The position numbers and the translations under genes are program-made. A stretch of 9,360 bases of DNA from an uncultured euryarchaeote (GTDB lineage: Archaea; Thermoplasmatota; Poseidoniia; Poseidoniales; Poseidoniaceae). This document shows, one piece after another, positions 1 through 6,571 of the stretch (its first letter is position 1; every line of letters starts with the position of its first letter). The stretch covers positions 1-9,360 of the forward strand of contig CALCOP010000044.1 of assembly GCA_937897365.1 (NCBI GenBank). Reading direction: 5' to 3'. Under the pieces are notes generated by a model. That model did no database searches and was not told the origin of the DNA. It was given only the letters and a program-made list of their open reading frames with translations.

Positions 1-949
1 CTAAACCTTGGAGCATGATTTGGTTCTCTGTCATCGCTCTGCCAACCGCTCGATAGTCTCCGTCTTTCAAGGACTGAATACCTCGCCGAGCGATTATTCC
101 AATGGTTTCTATCTCCTTCATTCGTTCAGGCTTTGCTTGGAGAACTGCAGCTACTTTGGCCACCTGTTGGGCAGTTGGAGCATAGACTCCAGTATTGCCA
201 ATCACCAAGTAAATGTCTTCAGATGTATTTGGTAACTCAATTGAATGTAAATGCCATGACCTTTCACCCTCTGGCATCATCAATTGGCGAGAGTAAAGAT
301 ATTTTTCATCGGTTTCGATTTGATCAGAGAGCAAAACTATTCCTCCATGAGCACATGTAGATGCGTCCATTGGTGATGCTCGACCACCTTGAGCAGCAGC
401 CTCAACAGCATGACCGAGTAAGGCGCATTCGTCGACATCAACAGTTCCTTTGCCGGTTTCATATCGAACCGTTTGTCCTTCCTTACCTTTTCGAAATAAT
501 TCGAATTCGTTGTCATCGGATGAATATATTTCATCGTTGTCGAAATCGCTTGAATACCCTTCAGACCAGTGAATACTTTGCTTGCCCTCCAATGAATTAT
601 ACCATCTTCCACGGGCAGCCCTCAATGCAGCACTTGATGCAACTGAAAGTGCTGCTGAAGAGCCCAGTCCGGAAGCCGGAGGAATGTCGCCAGTAACTTG
701 AATCGAAAGATTTGGAGCTCCTTGCTGTGTTTGCCACAAGCGATTGCGGAGAGCATGGACATGCGGATGTCGATTCGCATCAAATTCCATGCCGTCGATT
801 TTCCATACGTCGCTGCCTGATTTCATGGTTTCAATTTGAACTGAAATTCTTTGTTCAATCGCAACTGCGACTGCAGGCTGGCCATAGACCACTGCGTGTT
901 CTCCGAACAGAATACACTTTCCAGGCGCACTCGCTGAAACCCGACCCAT
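1..949 (-). CDS. mvk: Mevalonate kinase (GHMP kinase), C-terminus cut by window edge
   Basis: Phosphorylates mevalonate with ATP to mevalonate 5-phosphate in the cytosolic mevalonate pathway that supplies archaeal isoprenoid lipids. I translated the open frame by hand: 316 residues are present and the frame runs off the left edge. The N-terminal substrate motif APGKCILFGEHAVVYG spans residues 8-23. The GHMP ATP-binding loop PPASGLGSSAA spans 90-100. E183 fits the metal-ligand position, and D195 in SPMDAST is the expected catalytic aspartate. The C-terminal GHMP region follows (GNTGVYAPT at 251-259). The ATG at 949 is chosen because a GAGGGGG Shine-Dalgarno lies just upstream (955-961) and the conserved motif begins at residue 8. 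Oddity: Ser98 to Asp195 is about 97 residues, against roughly 45 in the Methanocaldococcus enzyme as I recall it. The extra part (about 115-172) is rich in Asp, Glu and Ser. It is transcribed divergently from the oxidoreductase at 1095. The family call is firm; the role of the insertion is unknown. Confidence 0.93.
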   Translation of the reverse strand, partial: MGRVSASAPGKCILFGEHAVVYGQPAVAVAIEQRISVQIETMKSGSDVWKIDGMEFDANRHPHVHALRNRLWQTQQGAPNLSIQVTGDIPPASGLGSSAALSVASSAALRAARGRWYNSLEGKQSIHWSEGYSSDFDNDEIYSSDDNEFELFRKGKEGQTVRYETGKGTVDVDECALLGHAVEAAAQGGRASPMDASTCAHGGIVLLSDQIETDEKYLYSRQLMMPEGERSWHLHSIELPNTSEDIYLVIGNTGVYAPTAQQVAKVAAVLQAKPERMKEIETIGIIARRGIQSLKDGDYRAVGRAMTENQIMLQGL

Positions 950-953
950 TTAA

Positions 954-961
954 TCCCCCTC
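954..961 (-). promoter_or_regulatory. Ribosome binding site of mevalonate kinase
   Basis: Read on the minus strand this is GAGGGGGA, 4 to 8 bases before the ATG at 949 depending on which part pairs with 16S rRNA. It supports that ATG as the start. Confidence 0.6.
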
Positions 962-1012
962 AAACTTACCAGTACCTCGCGCTTCATATCCCTTGTTCCT
1001 CTTTTGTGGCTT

Positions 1013-1030
1013 AGAATCAAAAATTAACGG
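1013..1030. promoter_or_regulatory. Candidate shared A/T-rich promoter element between divergent genes
   Basis: The 145-base gap between the mevalonate kinase start (949) and the oxidoreductase start (1095) is mostly mixed or GC-rich. The run around AATCAAAAATTAA (1015-1027) is its most A/T-rich part. It sits about 65-80 bases from either start and could hold TATA elements for one or both directions. No clean archaeal BRE/TATA consensus is visible, so this is a weak positional call. Confidence 0.25.
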
Positions 1031-1066
1031 TGGATTGAAGCGTTGGAGTTGCTTCGGTTAAGACTA

Positions 1067-1085
1067 GGGGATTCTCCCCGGGGGA
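1067..1085 (+). promoter_or_regulatory. GC hairpin and ribosome binding site before the Fe-S oxidoreductase
   Basis: GGGGA (1067-1071) can pair with TCCCC (1075-1079) over a 3-base loop. The same CCCC run can instead pair with the GGGG that follows at 1080-1083. That second G run, GGGGGA (1080-1085), is the only Shine-Dalgarno-like sequence before the ATG at 1095, with spacing 9. The two pairings are mutually exclusive, and one would hide the ribosome binding site. The sequence is seen directly; a regulatory role is inference. Confidence 0.35.
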
Positions 1086-1094
1086 CTTTTTGCT

Positions 1095-3140
1095 ATGGAA
1101 CATCCATTGACAATGATGTACGGTCCTTTTTCTGGGTGGTTCCTTTTACTCATCTTAGGTGGTGTGTCAGGGTCGTTTTTCTTGTATCAAGTTGTCAAAG
1201 CATCCCGCTTAGTCATGAAAGGTTCTTCTGATGACCGATTTGACAATTGGGGAGCCCGAATTAAGGAAGTAATTACCGGCTGGCTCGGGCAAAAAAAGGT
1301 CCTCAAAGACCGTATTGCAGGAGGAATCCACGTTCTCATGTTTTGGGGATTCTTGATGCTCTCTACCGATATGTTTGATTTAGCAACCGCAAATTGGTTT
1401 TCACACAACATCTTGCCGAATATCGTTCGTGGCCCATGGAATCTGGTCGTAGAGACAGGTTACACTCTTGCATTGGTCGGTTGTGTGGCTGCTTTGATAC
1501 GTCGAGTTATCTTTACACCTGAAAAGTTGAAGGGTAAATCTCAACTTGAAGGTAATTTCATTCTCTTTCTCATTATGACCATCACCGTCACCTCTTTCTT
1601 CGTTGAAGCCGGTGAATCAACGGTTTCGTCGACTTGGGAGCCTATCGGTGCTTGGGTTGCTTCAGAAATTGTGCCAAGTACGGCGATTGTTGTCGGAGCA
1701 TATTGGATGCATATGCTGGCAATATCCACATTTTTGTTCTTGATTCCGTTATCGAAACACATGCATTTAGTCATGGCGTTTCCCAATGTTTTCTTCCATG
1801 ACATGCGCCCAATGGGTACGATGGAACCACTTGCACGTGGCGAGGATGGAATGGCGGTTTCACTTGACGATCTTGACATCGAATCGTTTGGGACGGTAAA
1901 TTACTCAGATTTGACTTGGCGAAATCTCATCGATGGTTGGGCATGCACATCCTGTGCACGATGCCAAGACGTATGCCCTGCTTACGCATCTGGTAAGGCA
2001 CTCAATCCTATGCAAATTATACACGATGTACGACATTATGCAAATGATAACGTGACGACACTTCTTGCAGGTGAAACACCTGAAGAAGATATCATTGCAC
2101 GTTTCGGAGAGGACGCAATTTGGGCGTGCACAACCTGTCATGCATGCGTCGAAGCATGTCCTATTTACATCGACCACGTCCCAAAATTAACCGACGCTCG
2201 TCGCCACTTGATGATGGAGCGTATGGAGTTCCATGAATCTGTAGAAGATACAGTAATGCCGCTCATGGCGACCATCGAAAATCTTGAATCAGATTCAAAT
2301 CCATACGGATTGCCTTCCCATGAACGTGCAGATTGGGCTGCTGATCTTGATGTTAAGGTCGCAGAGCCTGCGGAATACATCTACTTCGCCGGTTGTGCCG
2401 CATCGTTCGATGAGCGAAACAAGAAAGTGGCTCGAGATACCATCAACATCATGAAAGAAGCCGGACTTGATGTTGGTATTCTCGGAATGGAGGAGGGTTG
2501 CAGTGGCGACGCTGCACGAAGAGCCGGAAATGAGTATCTTTTCCAAATGCTCGCTGAAACAAATATTGCCACATTCGAAGAAATTGGTGTCAAGAAAATC
2601 GTTGCTTCATGCCCGCATTGCTTCCATACCCTCGGGAAAGAATACAAGGATTACGGGGGAGAAGATATTGAAGTCATGCACCATTCACAACTGATTAGCC
2701 ATTTACAAGGTGAAGGAATGCTTCCAGAGCCAAAGCATGATGGTTCAGTGACATTCCACGACCCATGCTATCTTGGACGAATTGGAGGTGAATTAGATGC
2801 ACCTCGGGATGCGATAGGTGGCATAGATGTCGAAACTGAACGCCATGGAGATGCGTCGTTCTGTTGCGGTGCTGGTGGTGCTCAAATGTGGATGGAAGAG
2901 CACGTCGATGAGGACCATGACCGAGTAAATATCATTCGCTCAAAGGAACTCGCTCAAACCGGTGCTGACACTGTTGCAGTTGGTTGTCCTTTCTGCTCGA
3001 CAATGGTTACTGACGGACTCTCTGCTATCGGAGTGGAGATGGAAGTCAAGGATATCGCAGAAATTGTCTGGGAACAAATCAAAGCAAATGATGCTGCAAT
3101 TGAAGCCAAAAAGGCAGCATTAGAAACGGCAGAGGCTTGA
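1095..3140 (+). CDS. Membrane Fe-S oxidoreductase, EtfD/EMO type (NarI-like cytochrome b + ferredoxin + two CCG domains)
   Basis: Probably passes electrons from reduced electron transfer flavoprotein (for example from acyl-CoA dehydrogenases) into the membrane quinone pool, as proposed for bacterial ETF:menaquinone oxidoreductase (EMO) and mycobacterial EtfD. The 681 residues show a NarI-like membrane part with about five helices (near 12-35, 73-93, 116-137, 152-171, 190-220). Histidines H79, H206, H222 and H224 are possible heme b ligands. Two 4Fe-4S motifs follow: C284/C287/C290/C294 and C345/C348/C351/C355. Two heterodisulfide-reductase-like CCG domains come next: C434, C469, C506/C509, then C558, C590/C591, C631/C634. 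The C-terminus is Ala/Glu/Lys-rich. It is the first gene of a plus-strand run with mutY 19 bases downstream. No ETF or acyl-CoA dehydrogenase gene lies in the window, so the partner is inferred from family. Related families with similar modules are HdrDE, GlpC and DsrMK; length and domain order favour EtfD/EMO. Confidence 0.85.
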   Translation: MEHPLTMMYGPFSGWFLLLILGGVSGSFFLYQVVKASRLVMKGSSDDRFDNWGARIKEVITGWLGQKKVLKDRIAGGIHVLMFWGFLMLSTDMFDLATANWFSHNILPNIVRGPWNLVVETGYTLALVGCVAALIRRVIFTPEKLKGKSQLEGNFILFLIMTITVTSFFVEAGESTVSSTWEPIGAWVASEIVPSTAIVVGAYWMHMLAISTFLFLIPLSKHMHLVMAFPNVFFHDMRPMGTMEPLARGEDGMAVSLDDLDIESFGTVNYSDLTWRNLIDGWACTSCARCQDVCPAYASGKALNPMQIIHDVRHYANDNVTTLLAGETPEEDIIARFGEDAIWACTTCHACVEACPIYIDHVPKLTDARRHLMMERMEFHESVEDTVMPLMATIENLESDSNPYGLPSHERADWAADLDVKVAEPAEYIYFAGCAASFDERNKKVARDTINIMKEAGLDVGILGMEEGCSGDAARRAGNEYLFQMLAETNIATFEEIGVKKIVASCPHCFHTLGKEYKDYGGEDIEVMHHSQLISHLQGEGMLPEPKHDGSVTFHDPCYLGRIGGELDAPRDAIGGIDVETERHGDASFCCGAGGAQMWMEEHVDEDHDRVNIIRSKELAQTGADTVAVGCPFCSTMVTDGLSAIGVEMEVKDIAEIVWEQIKANDAAIEAKKAALETAEA

Positions 3141-3148
3141 TCGACTCA

Positions 3149-3154
3149 GAGGTG
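3149..3154 (+). promoter_or_regulatory. Ribosome binding site deciding the mutY GTG start
   Basis: GAGGTG lies 5 bases before GTG at 3160, between the stop of the previous gene (3138-3140) and that codon. No upstream ATG in frame is possible within the 19-base gap. Confidence 0.6.
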
Positions 3155-3159
3155 AAATT

Positions 3160-4116
3160 GTGGTTCTGTATCTTTCTCAAGGCCACCTACTTGAATGGTA
3201 TTCTGAGAAGAAAAGAGATTTGCCTTGGCGTCACACCAAAGACAGTTGGAAAATACTTCTCTCTGAAATCTTGCTCCAACAAACTCAAGTGAGTCGTGGT
3301 ATCGAGTATTGGCTCAAACTGGTTGAACGCTTCCCTACACCTCAAGCAATGGCAGATGCTGATGTTGATGAAGTACTCCATCTCTGGCAAGGTGCAGGAT
3401 ATTACAGTCGGGCACGCCGTCTTCATGCTCTTTCGATTCAAGTGTGCCTTCCCTCAAGTCAAGGCGGCTTTGACGGAATACTTCCAACCTCTTCTGAAGA
3501 ACTTCTCAAATTGCCTGGAGTTGGGCCTTATACTGCTGCTGCGGTTGCAAGTATTGCTCATGGGGAAGCTGTGGCCTGCGTCGATGGTAACATCCGTAGG
3601 GTCATGGCAAGACAAAACAAATCACTGAATCCTTCGATTAAAGAAGTTGAATATTGGGCTGAAAAAACTCTTTTCACGAACGATGCAGGAAACTGGAACC
3701 AAGCGCTCATGGAATTAGGTGCTACGGTTTGTACGCCAAAGCGTCCAAAATGTGACCAGTGCCCCGTATCGCAGACTTGCTCAGGGCAAAGTGAAGCAAT
3801 TTCATTCCCACAGCCAAAGAAAGTGAAGAGGAAAAGGCTCGATCTTATGTGTGAACTTCGCTATGATAAATCAGGCCTTCCACAATTAGTAAAGCGTGGC
3901 GAAGACGGTATCTTGGCAGGTCTTTGGGGACCTCAAATGCAGGAGAAGATTGATGTTGAATCGCTCACCTTTATTGGAGAAATAAAGCACGTACTTTCTC
4001 ATCGAGATATTTTTGTTCAAGTTTGGATGGGTGCTTGTGAGCAGGGAATTGATCCTTCTACGGTCGCACTTTCATCTCTTGATCGCAAAATTCTCGCTCT
4101 TGGTGGTCGAAATTAA
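3160..4116 (+). CDS. mutY: A/G-specific adenine DNA glycosylase MutY
   Basis: Removes adenine mispaired with 8-oxoguanine, the second line of defence against oxidised guanine. The 318 residues contain the HhH-GPD fold: SEILLQQTQV with the general acid E36, GAGYYSRARRLH near 78-89, and helix-hairpin-helix LPGVGPYTAAAV at 118-129. The catalytic aspartate is D142 in VDGNIRRV. The 4Fe-4S loop is C191-x6-C198-x2-C201-x5-C207. A C-terminal NUDIX-like 8-oxoG recognition domain occupies about 225-318, with LSHRD at 279-283 in the place of the FSH loop. That domain is somewhat short (E. coli MutY is 350 residues). The GTG start at 3160 has a good ribosome binding site 5 bases upstream. It follows the Fe-S oxidoreductase by 19 bases and its TAA overlaps the next ATG by one base, so it is mid-operon. 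Family identification is firm. Confidence 0.95.
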   Translation: MVLYLSQGHLLEWYSEKKRDLPWRHTKDSWKILLSEILLQQTQVSRGIEYWLKLVERFPTPQAMADADVDEVLHLWQGAGYYSRARRLHALSIQVCLPSSQGGFDGILPTSSEELLKLPGVGPYTAAAVASIAHGEAVACVDGNIRRVMARQNKSLNPSIKEVEYWAEKTLFTNDAGNWNQALMELGATVCTPKRPKCDQCPVSQTCSGQSEAISFPQPKKVKRKRLDLMCELRYDKSGLPQLVKRGEDGILAGLWGPQMQEKIDVESLTFIGEIKHVLSHRDIFVQVWMGACEQGIDPSTVALSSLDRKILALGGRN

Positions 4117-4769
4117 TGCACATTCTCATCGTTGACCTTCTCGCTGAACGTCAATCATTTGGCCGTGAAGGCGTTCGTGAGATTCTTTCACATTTTGACT
4201 CTCCAGAGGTATCTCTCTGGTCTCCACATGTCACGAAGCGGGTTGATTATGGGTTTGGAACAGTTGTTCAACAGCCCGTCGATGCAGATTTGATTATTAT
4301 CACAGGTTCTCGAAGAAATGTATCGCAATGGGAGGGGTGGATGGACGATGTTGCTGAATTAATCCAAACCACTGCAATACCAATCTTAGGAATCTGTTTT
4401 GGTCACCAAATCATTGCTGCATCGCTTGGTGGTAGGGTAATTCGCGCAGAGGAAAACAGTGCTTTGGTTACTGAAGTGAACTATGAGGATGGACGAGTTG
4501 TCAATGCTCTTTTCACTCATCAAGACCATGTGGTTGATCCTGGCGAAATGAAGATTATCGCCTCTTCAGACCACTGCCCTATCGCAGCCTGTCAACACCC
4601 TGAACGTCCTATTCTTACCGTCCAGTATCATCCCGAAGCAGTATCTGCGGTTATTGAAAAAGCATTAGAAATAGGTGATATGACGCTGGAAGAAAGCCTC
4701 GTATTTAGTTGCGAAAAGCCAATCATCGATATGACTGATGCATTGGTGAAGCCGCTTCAATCACTTTGA
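4116..4769 (+). CDS. Stand-alone class I glutamine amidotransferase, substrate unknown
   Basis: A class I glutamine amidotransferase domain of 217 residues that would hydrolyse glutamine and pass on ammonia, or act on a gamma-glutamyl compound. The catalytic triad is visible: nucleophile C94 in GICFGHQ, and H172 with E174 in QYHPEA. The oxyanion-region motif TGSRRNVSQWEGW lies at 63-75. There is no fused synthetase domain, and the N-terminus does not have the VDNGGQ opening I expect of the archaeal GMP synthase glutaminase subunit. It resembles the GuaA-like amidotransferase proteins of the YLR126C type, whose substrates are mostly unassigned. The ATG at 4116 overlaps the mutY stop by one base, and GGTGG at 4102-4106 serves as ribosome binding site, so translation is probably coupled to mutY. 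Its last 13 bases overlap the 3' end of the convergent membrane protein gene. Family sure, function not. Confidence 0.85.
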   Translation: MHILIVDLLAERQSFGREGVREILSHFDSPEVSLWSPHVTKRVDYGFGTVVQQPVDADLIIITGSRRNVSQWEGWMDDVAELIQTTAIPILGICFGHQIIAASLGGRVIRAEENSALVTEVNYEDGRVVNALFTHQDHVVDPGEMKIIASSDHCPIAACQHPERPILTVQYHPEAVSAVIEKALEIGDMTLEESLVFSCEKPIIDMTDALVKPLQSL

Positions 4770-5479
4770 TGAGAAGGATTCTTTTCTTTCAAGTCCCAAT
4801 CGATGGATGCCATCGTGATGACGAGACCAAGGAACAGGATATACTCGGCAGGTGCAGCGTAATCAACCACTGGTTGTATATCATCAAGATGAAGTTGAAG
4901 AGAACCGCTTTTTGTCACTTCAGACCAGTTGAATACAACATATGCGGAAATAGCAAGATTCATTGTAGTAAATCCAATCAATGCGAGACTGAGTCCAAAC
5001 TGACGCAATCTTCTTGCAGCTCGCATTGTTTCTTCAAACAGTGAATGTGTCGTATTTCCCCACATCAATCCACCACCGAAAACGAGGAGAGAGGCAACAC
5101 AATGCAGGATGAGGTAGTCGTACATATTTGCGAAGGCCAAGACGACAAGCGATACCCCCGTTGTCATTCCCCAAATGTGAGAGCGTCGTACTTTGGTGGA
5201 CTTTTCATTGCAGTCAAACATTTTTTTGAAACGAAATGAAAGGACACCAAGAACCACGCCACTTATCGCTAATCCGGTTGTGAAAATCCATCTCTCCACG
5301 CCTGGATAATCTGATTCAGAAATGAAAAAAGGGATATCACGAGCATTTCCGCTCAAGAGATGAACACTCATCGAGCAGGACACGGTGAGCAGCGGTAGCA
5401 GCCAACCCATTCGGGCGAGAGAACGGTCACTCACTTTGAATCGAGTTATTTTTTGTTCTCTCAACTCTTCAGAGTTCAC
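4757..5479 (-). CDS. Six-helix membrane protein resembling the Frag1/DRAM/Sfk1 family
   Basis: An integral membrane protein of 240 residues. Predicted helices lie near 25-43, 64-82, 102-118, 123-139, 161-183 and 210-227. The loop after helix 1 reads IPFFISESDYPG (49-60), like the ISDTG-PPE loop of the Frag1/DRAM/Sfk1 family. Helix 4 has H126 in a LHCVASLLVFGGG context, like the conserved His/Ala helix of that family. The match is by eye and moderate. No biochemical function can be given. Eukaryotic relatives act in autophagy (DRAM) or GPI-anchor remodelling (PGAP2/Frag1). Start choice: GGAGG at 5489-5493 is 9 bases from GTG at 5479 but only 3 from TTG at 5485, so GTG is preferred. It begins inside the end of the upstream SDR gene (11-base overlap), so the two are one transcription unit. 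Its 3' end overlaps the amidotransferase gene by 13 bases. Confidence 0.7.
   Translation of the reverse strand: MNSEELREQKITRFKVSDRSLARMGWLLPLLTVSCSMSVHLLSGNARDIPFFISESDYPGVERWIFTTGLAISGVVLGVLSFRFKKMFDCNEKSTKVRRSHIWGMTTGVSLVVLAFANMYDYLILHCVASLLVFGGGLMWGNTTHSLFEETMRAARRLRQFGLSLALIGFTTMNLAISAYVVFNWSEVTKSGSLQLHLDDIQPVVDYAAPAEYILFLGLVITMASIDWDLKEKNPSHQSD
4778..4790 (+). terminator. Possible T-rich termination site of the plus-strand operon
   Basis: ATTCTTTTCTTTC lies 9-21 bases past the amidotransferase stop, inside the convergent gene. Archaeal termination often uses T-rich tracts on the coding strand. There is no hairpin, so this is suggestive only. Confidence 0.25.
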
Positions 5480-6491
5480 TGTCAAAAGCCTCCACAGTGT
5501 CTCTGATGCACGCCTCGAAGGTCTCCCATTTGATGCCTAATACTTCAGTTGCCTTTTGCGAGGATATGTTTGCATCGCCTCTAAAATACCCTTTAACAGC
5601 CTTTCTCGTCATCCTTCGCTTCGCCCCAAACTTACTCATTAACCAATCCTGAAACACGACAATGAACATCAAAGAGCGAGGAATTGCATAGCGCGGAGAT
5701 TTTGAGTTTGGATAGAGTTCACGAATGGCTCGGCACACATCTGCAATTGTCTTGTTTTTGTGCGGAGCAACAATAAATCGGCCCTCTGCTTCATCGACTT
5801 CAAATGCTCTACGATGTGCTCGGGCAACATCACGAACATGGACTATTGGGATAGGAATTTTTGGAGCAACTGGGAATTTTCCTGCAATTGCATCGGGAAA
5901 ATAATCAACACTTGGGGTTGGTTCAACAAATCCTCCCCCTAATACTCCGCCGGGGTTGATCACGCGTAAATCCAAATCATACTTTTCTGCCAGAGACCAT
6001 GCCTGTTTTTCTGATTCAGTTTTAGCAATTGTATATGGGGAAGAGCGTTGTGTCTGCCAGTCTTCTTCGGTTTTTTCCCGACCTTTGGGTAAAGAGCCAA
6101 CTGCAGCGATACTGGAAGTGTAAATTACTCTTGGTATGTTTGCATTTTTGGCAGCAGTTAACAGATGAGTTGTGCCTTTGTTTGCTGTATCGAGGATAAT
6201 TTCTGCATCTTTTGAGTTTGAATATACGGTTGCGGTATGGAAAAGGGCATCACAACCTTCGATTTTTTCCATCCACCCATCTGCATCAAGCACGTCCCCT
6301 TCCACCAACTGAAGGTTTTCCTCACAGTTCAAATCAATCGCATGCTGTCGAACATGGTCGACTTTGAGAGGGTCGGTTAAATCCCGAACCGAACCAATGA
6401 CTTTGTAGCCGTTCTCGAGTAAATCACGGACAATATGGTTGCCAATGTGACCATTTACTCCGGTTACGAAAATCGTCTTTGGAGTCGTCAT
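5469..6491 (-). CDS. Extended SDR NAD(P)-dependent epimerase/reductase (dihydroflavonol reductase-like)
   Basis: An extended short-chain dehydrogenase/reductase of 340 residues. The Rossmann nucleotide loop TGVNGHIG gives G11/G14/G17. SVRD after strand 2 (about 34-37) suggests NADP(H) preference, as in dihydroflavonol reductase-like enzymes. The catalytic residues are S126 or S127 in YTSSIAAVG and Y153/K157 in SPYTIAKTE, and INPGGVLGGG follows. The C-terminus has the usual SSQKATEVLGIKW substrate-domain motif. The likely reaction is reduction of a ketone or aldehyde, or sugar-nucleotide or sterol-like chemistry. The closest pattern is the DFR/3-beta-HSD/HpnA-like group, so the substrate is open. 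Start: ATG at 6491 puts the Rossmann strand right at the N-terminus. A GTG at 6506 would add five residues and lacks a well-spaced ribosome binding site. It is first of a two-gene minus-strand unit with the membrane protein, which may work on the same lipid or isoprenoid compound (inference). Confidence 0.88.
   Translation of the reverse strand: MTTPKTIFVTGVNGHIGNHIVRDLLENGYKVIGSVRDLTDPLKVDHVRQHAIDLNCEENLQLVEGDVLDADGWMEKIEGCDALFHTATVYSNSKDAEIILDTANKGTTHLLTAAKNANIPRVIYTSSIAAVGSLPKGREKTEEDWQTQRSSPYTIAKTESEKQAWSLAEKYDLDLRVINPGGVLGGGFVEPTPSVDYFPDAIAGKFPVAPKIPIPIVHVRDVARAHRRAFEVDEAEGRFIVAPHKNKTIADVCRAIRELYPNSKSPRYAIPRSLMFIVVFQDWLMSKFGAKRRMTRKAVKGYFRGDANISSQKATEVLGIKWETFEACIRDTVEAFDSEL
5489..5493 (-). 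promoter_or_regulatory. Internal ribosome binding site for the DRAM-like gene
   Basis: GGAGG on the minus strand, inside the 3' end of the SDR coding sequence, 9 bases before GTG at 5479. It decides the start of the downstream membrane protein. Confidence 0.55.
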
Positions 6492-6523
6492 GTTCGTCTC
6501 AACCACTCCATCCTACCGGCCGG

Positions 6524-6535
6524 GGTATCTTAACC
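6524..6535. promoter_or_regulatory. Weak candidate promoter element in the SDR/cysS divergent gap
   Basis: The 80-base gap between ATG 6491 (minus) and ATG 6572 (plus) must hold both promoters. GGTATCTTAACC is its most TATA-like piece, about 40 bases from either start. An 8-base palindrome, CCGGCCGG, lies beside it at 6516-6523. No strong Shine-Dalgarno precedes cysS, so its message may have a short leader. Low certainty. Confidence 0.2.
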
Positions 6536-6571
6536 TTCAAGTGAGGCCGTTCATACCGCTGGTTGAATCCC

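Noticed and set aside
361..696. A 111-codon open frame on the plus strand.
   Set aside because: It lies antisense within mevalonate kinase, whose motifs are unmistakable; its translation is Arg/His/Gln-rich without domain features.
1541..1879. A 112-codon open frame on the minus strand.
   Set aside because: It is the shadow of the membrane part of the Fe-S oxidoreductase and shows no recognisable protein character or ribosome binding site.
2499..2501. The first CCG domain of the oxidoreductase has Gly-Cys where the family motif has Cys-Cys, suggesting a lost cluster ligand.
   Set aside because: EtfD/EMO-type proteins I recall commonly read E-x-C-T/S-G-D at this place, so this is the family form and not damage.
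4116..4769. Naming the amidotransferase as the GMP synthase glutaminase subunit (guaA).
   Set aside because: The N-terminal sequence and the region around the catalytic Cys do not fit what I know of that subunit, and no PPase partner gene is adjacent.
6516..6523. CCGGCCGG palindrome considered as a regulator binding site.
   Set aside because: A single 8-base palindrome with no second copy in the gap; kept only as a remark in the promoter entry.
6492..6571. A tRNA gene or T-box-like leader before cysS.
   Set aside because: The gap is only 80 bases with no cloverleaf, no CCA end and no T-box-type conserved sequence.
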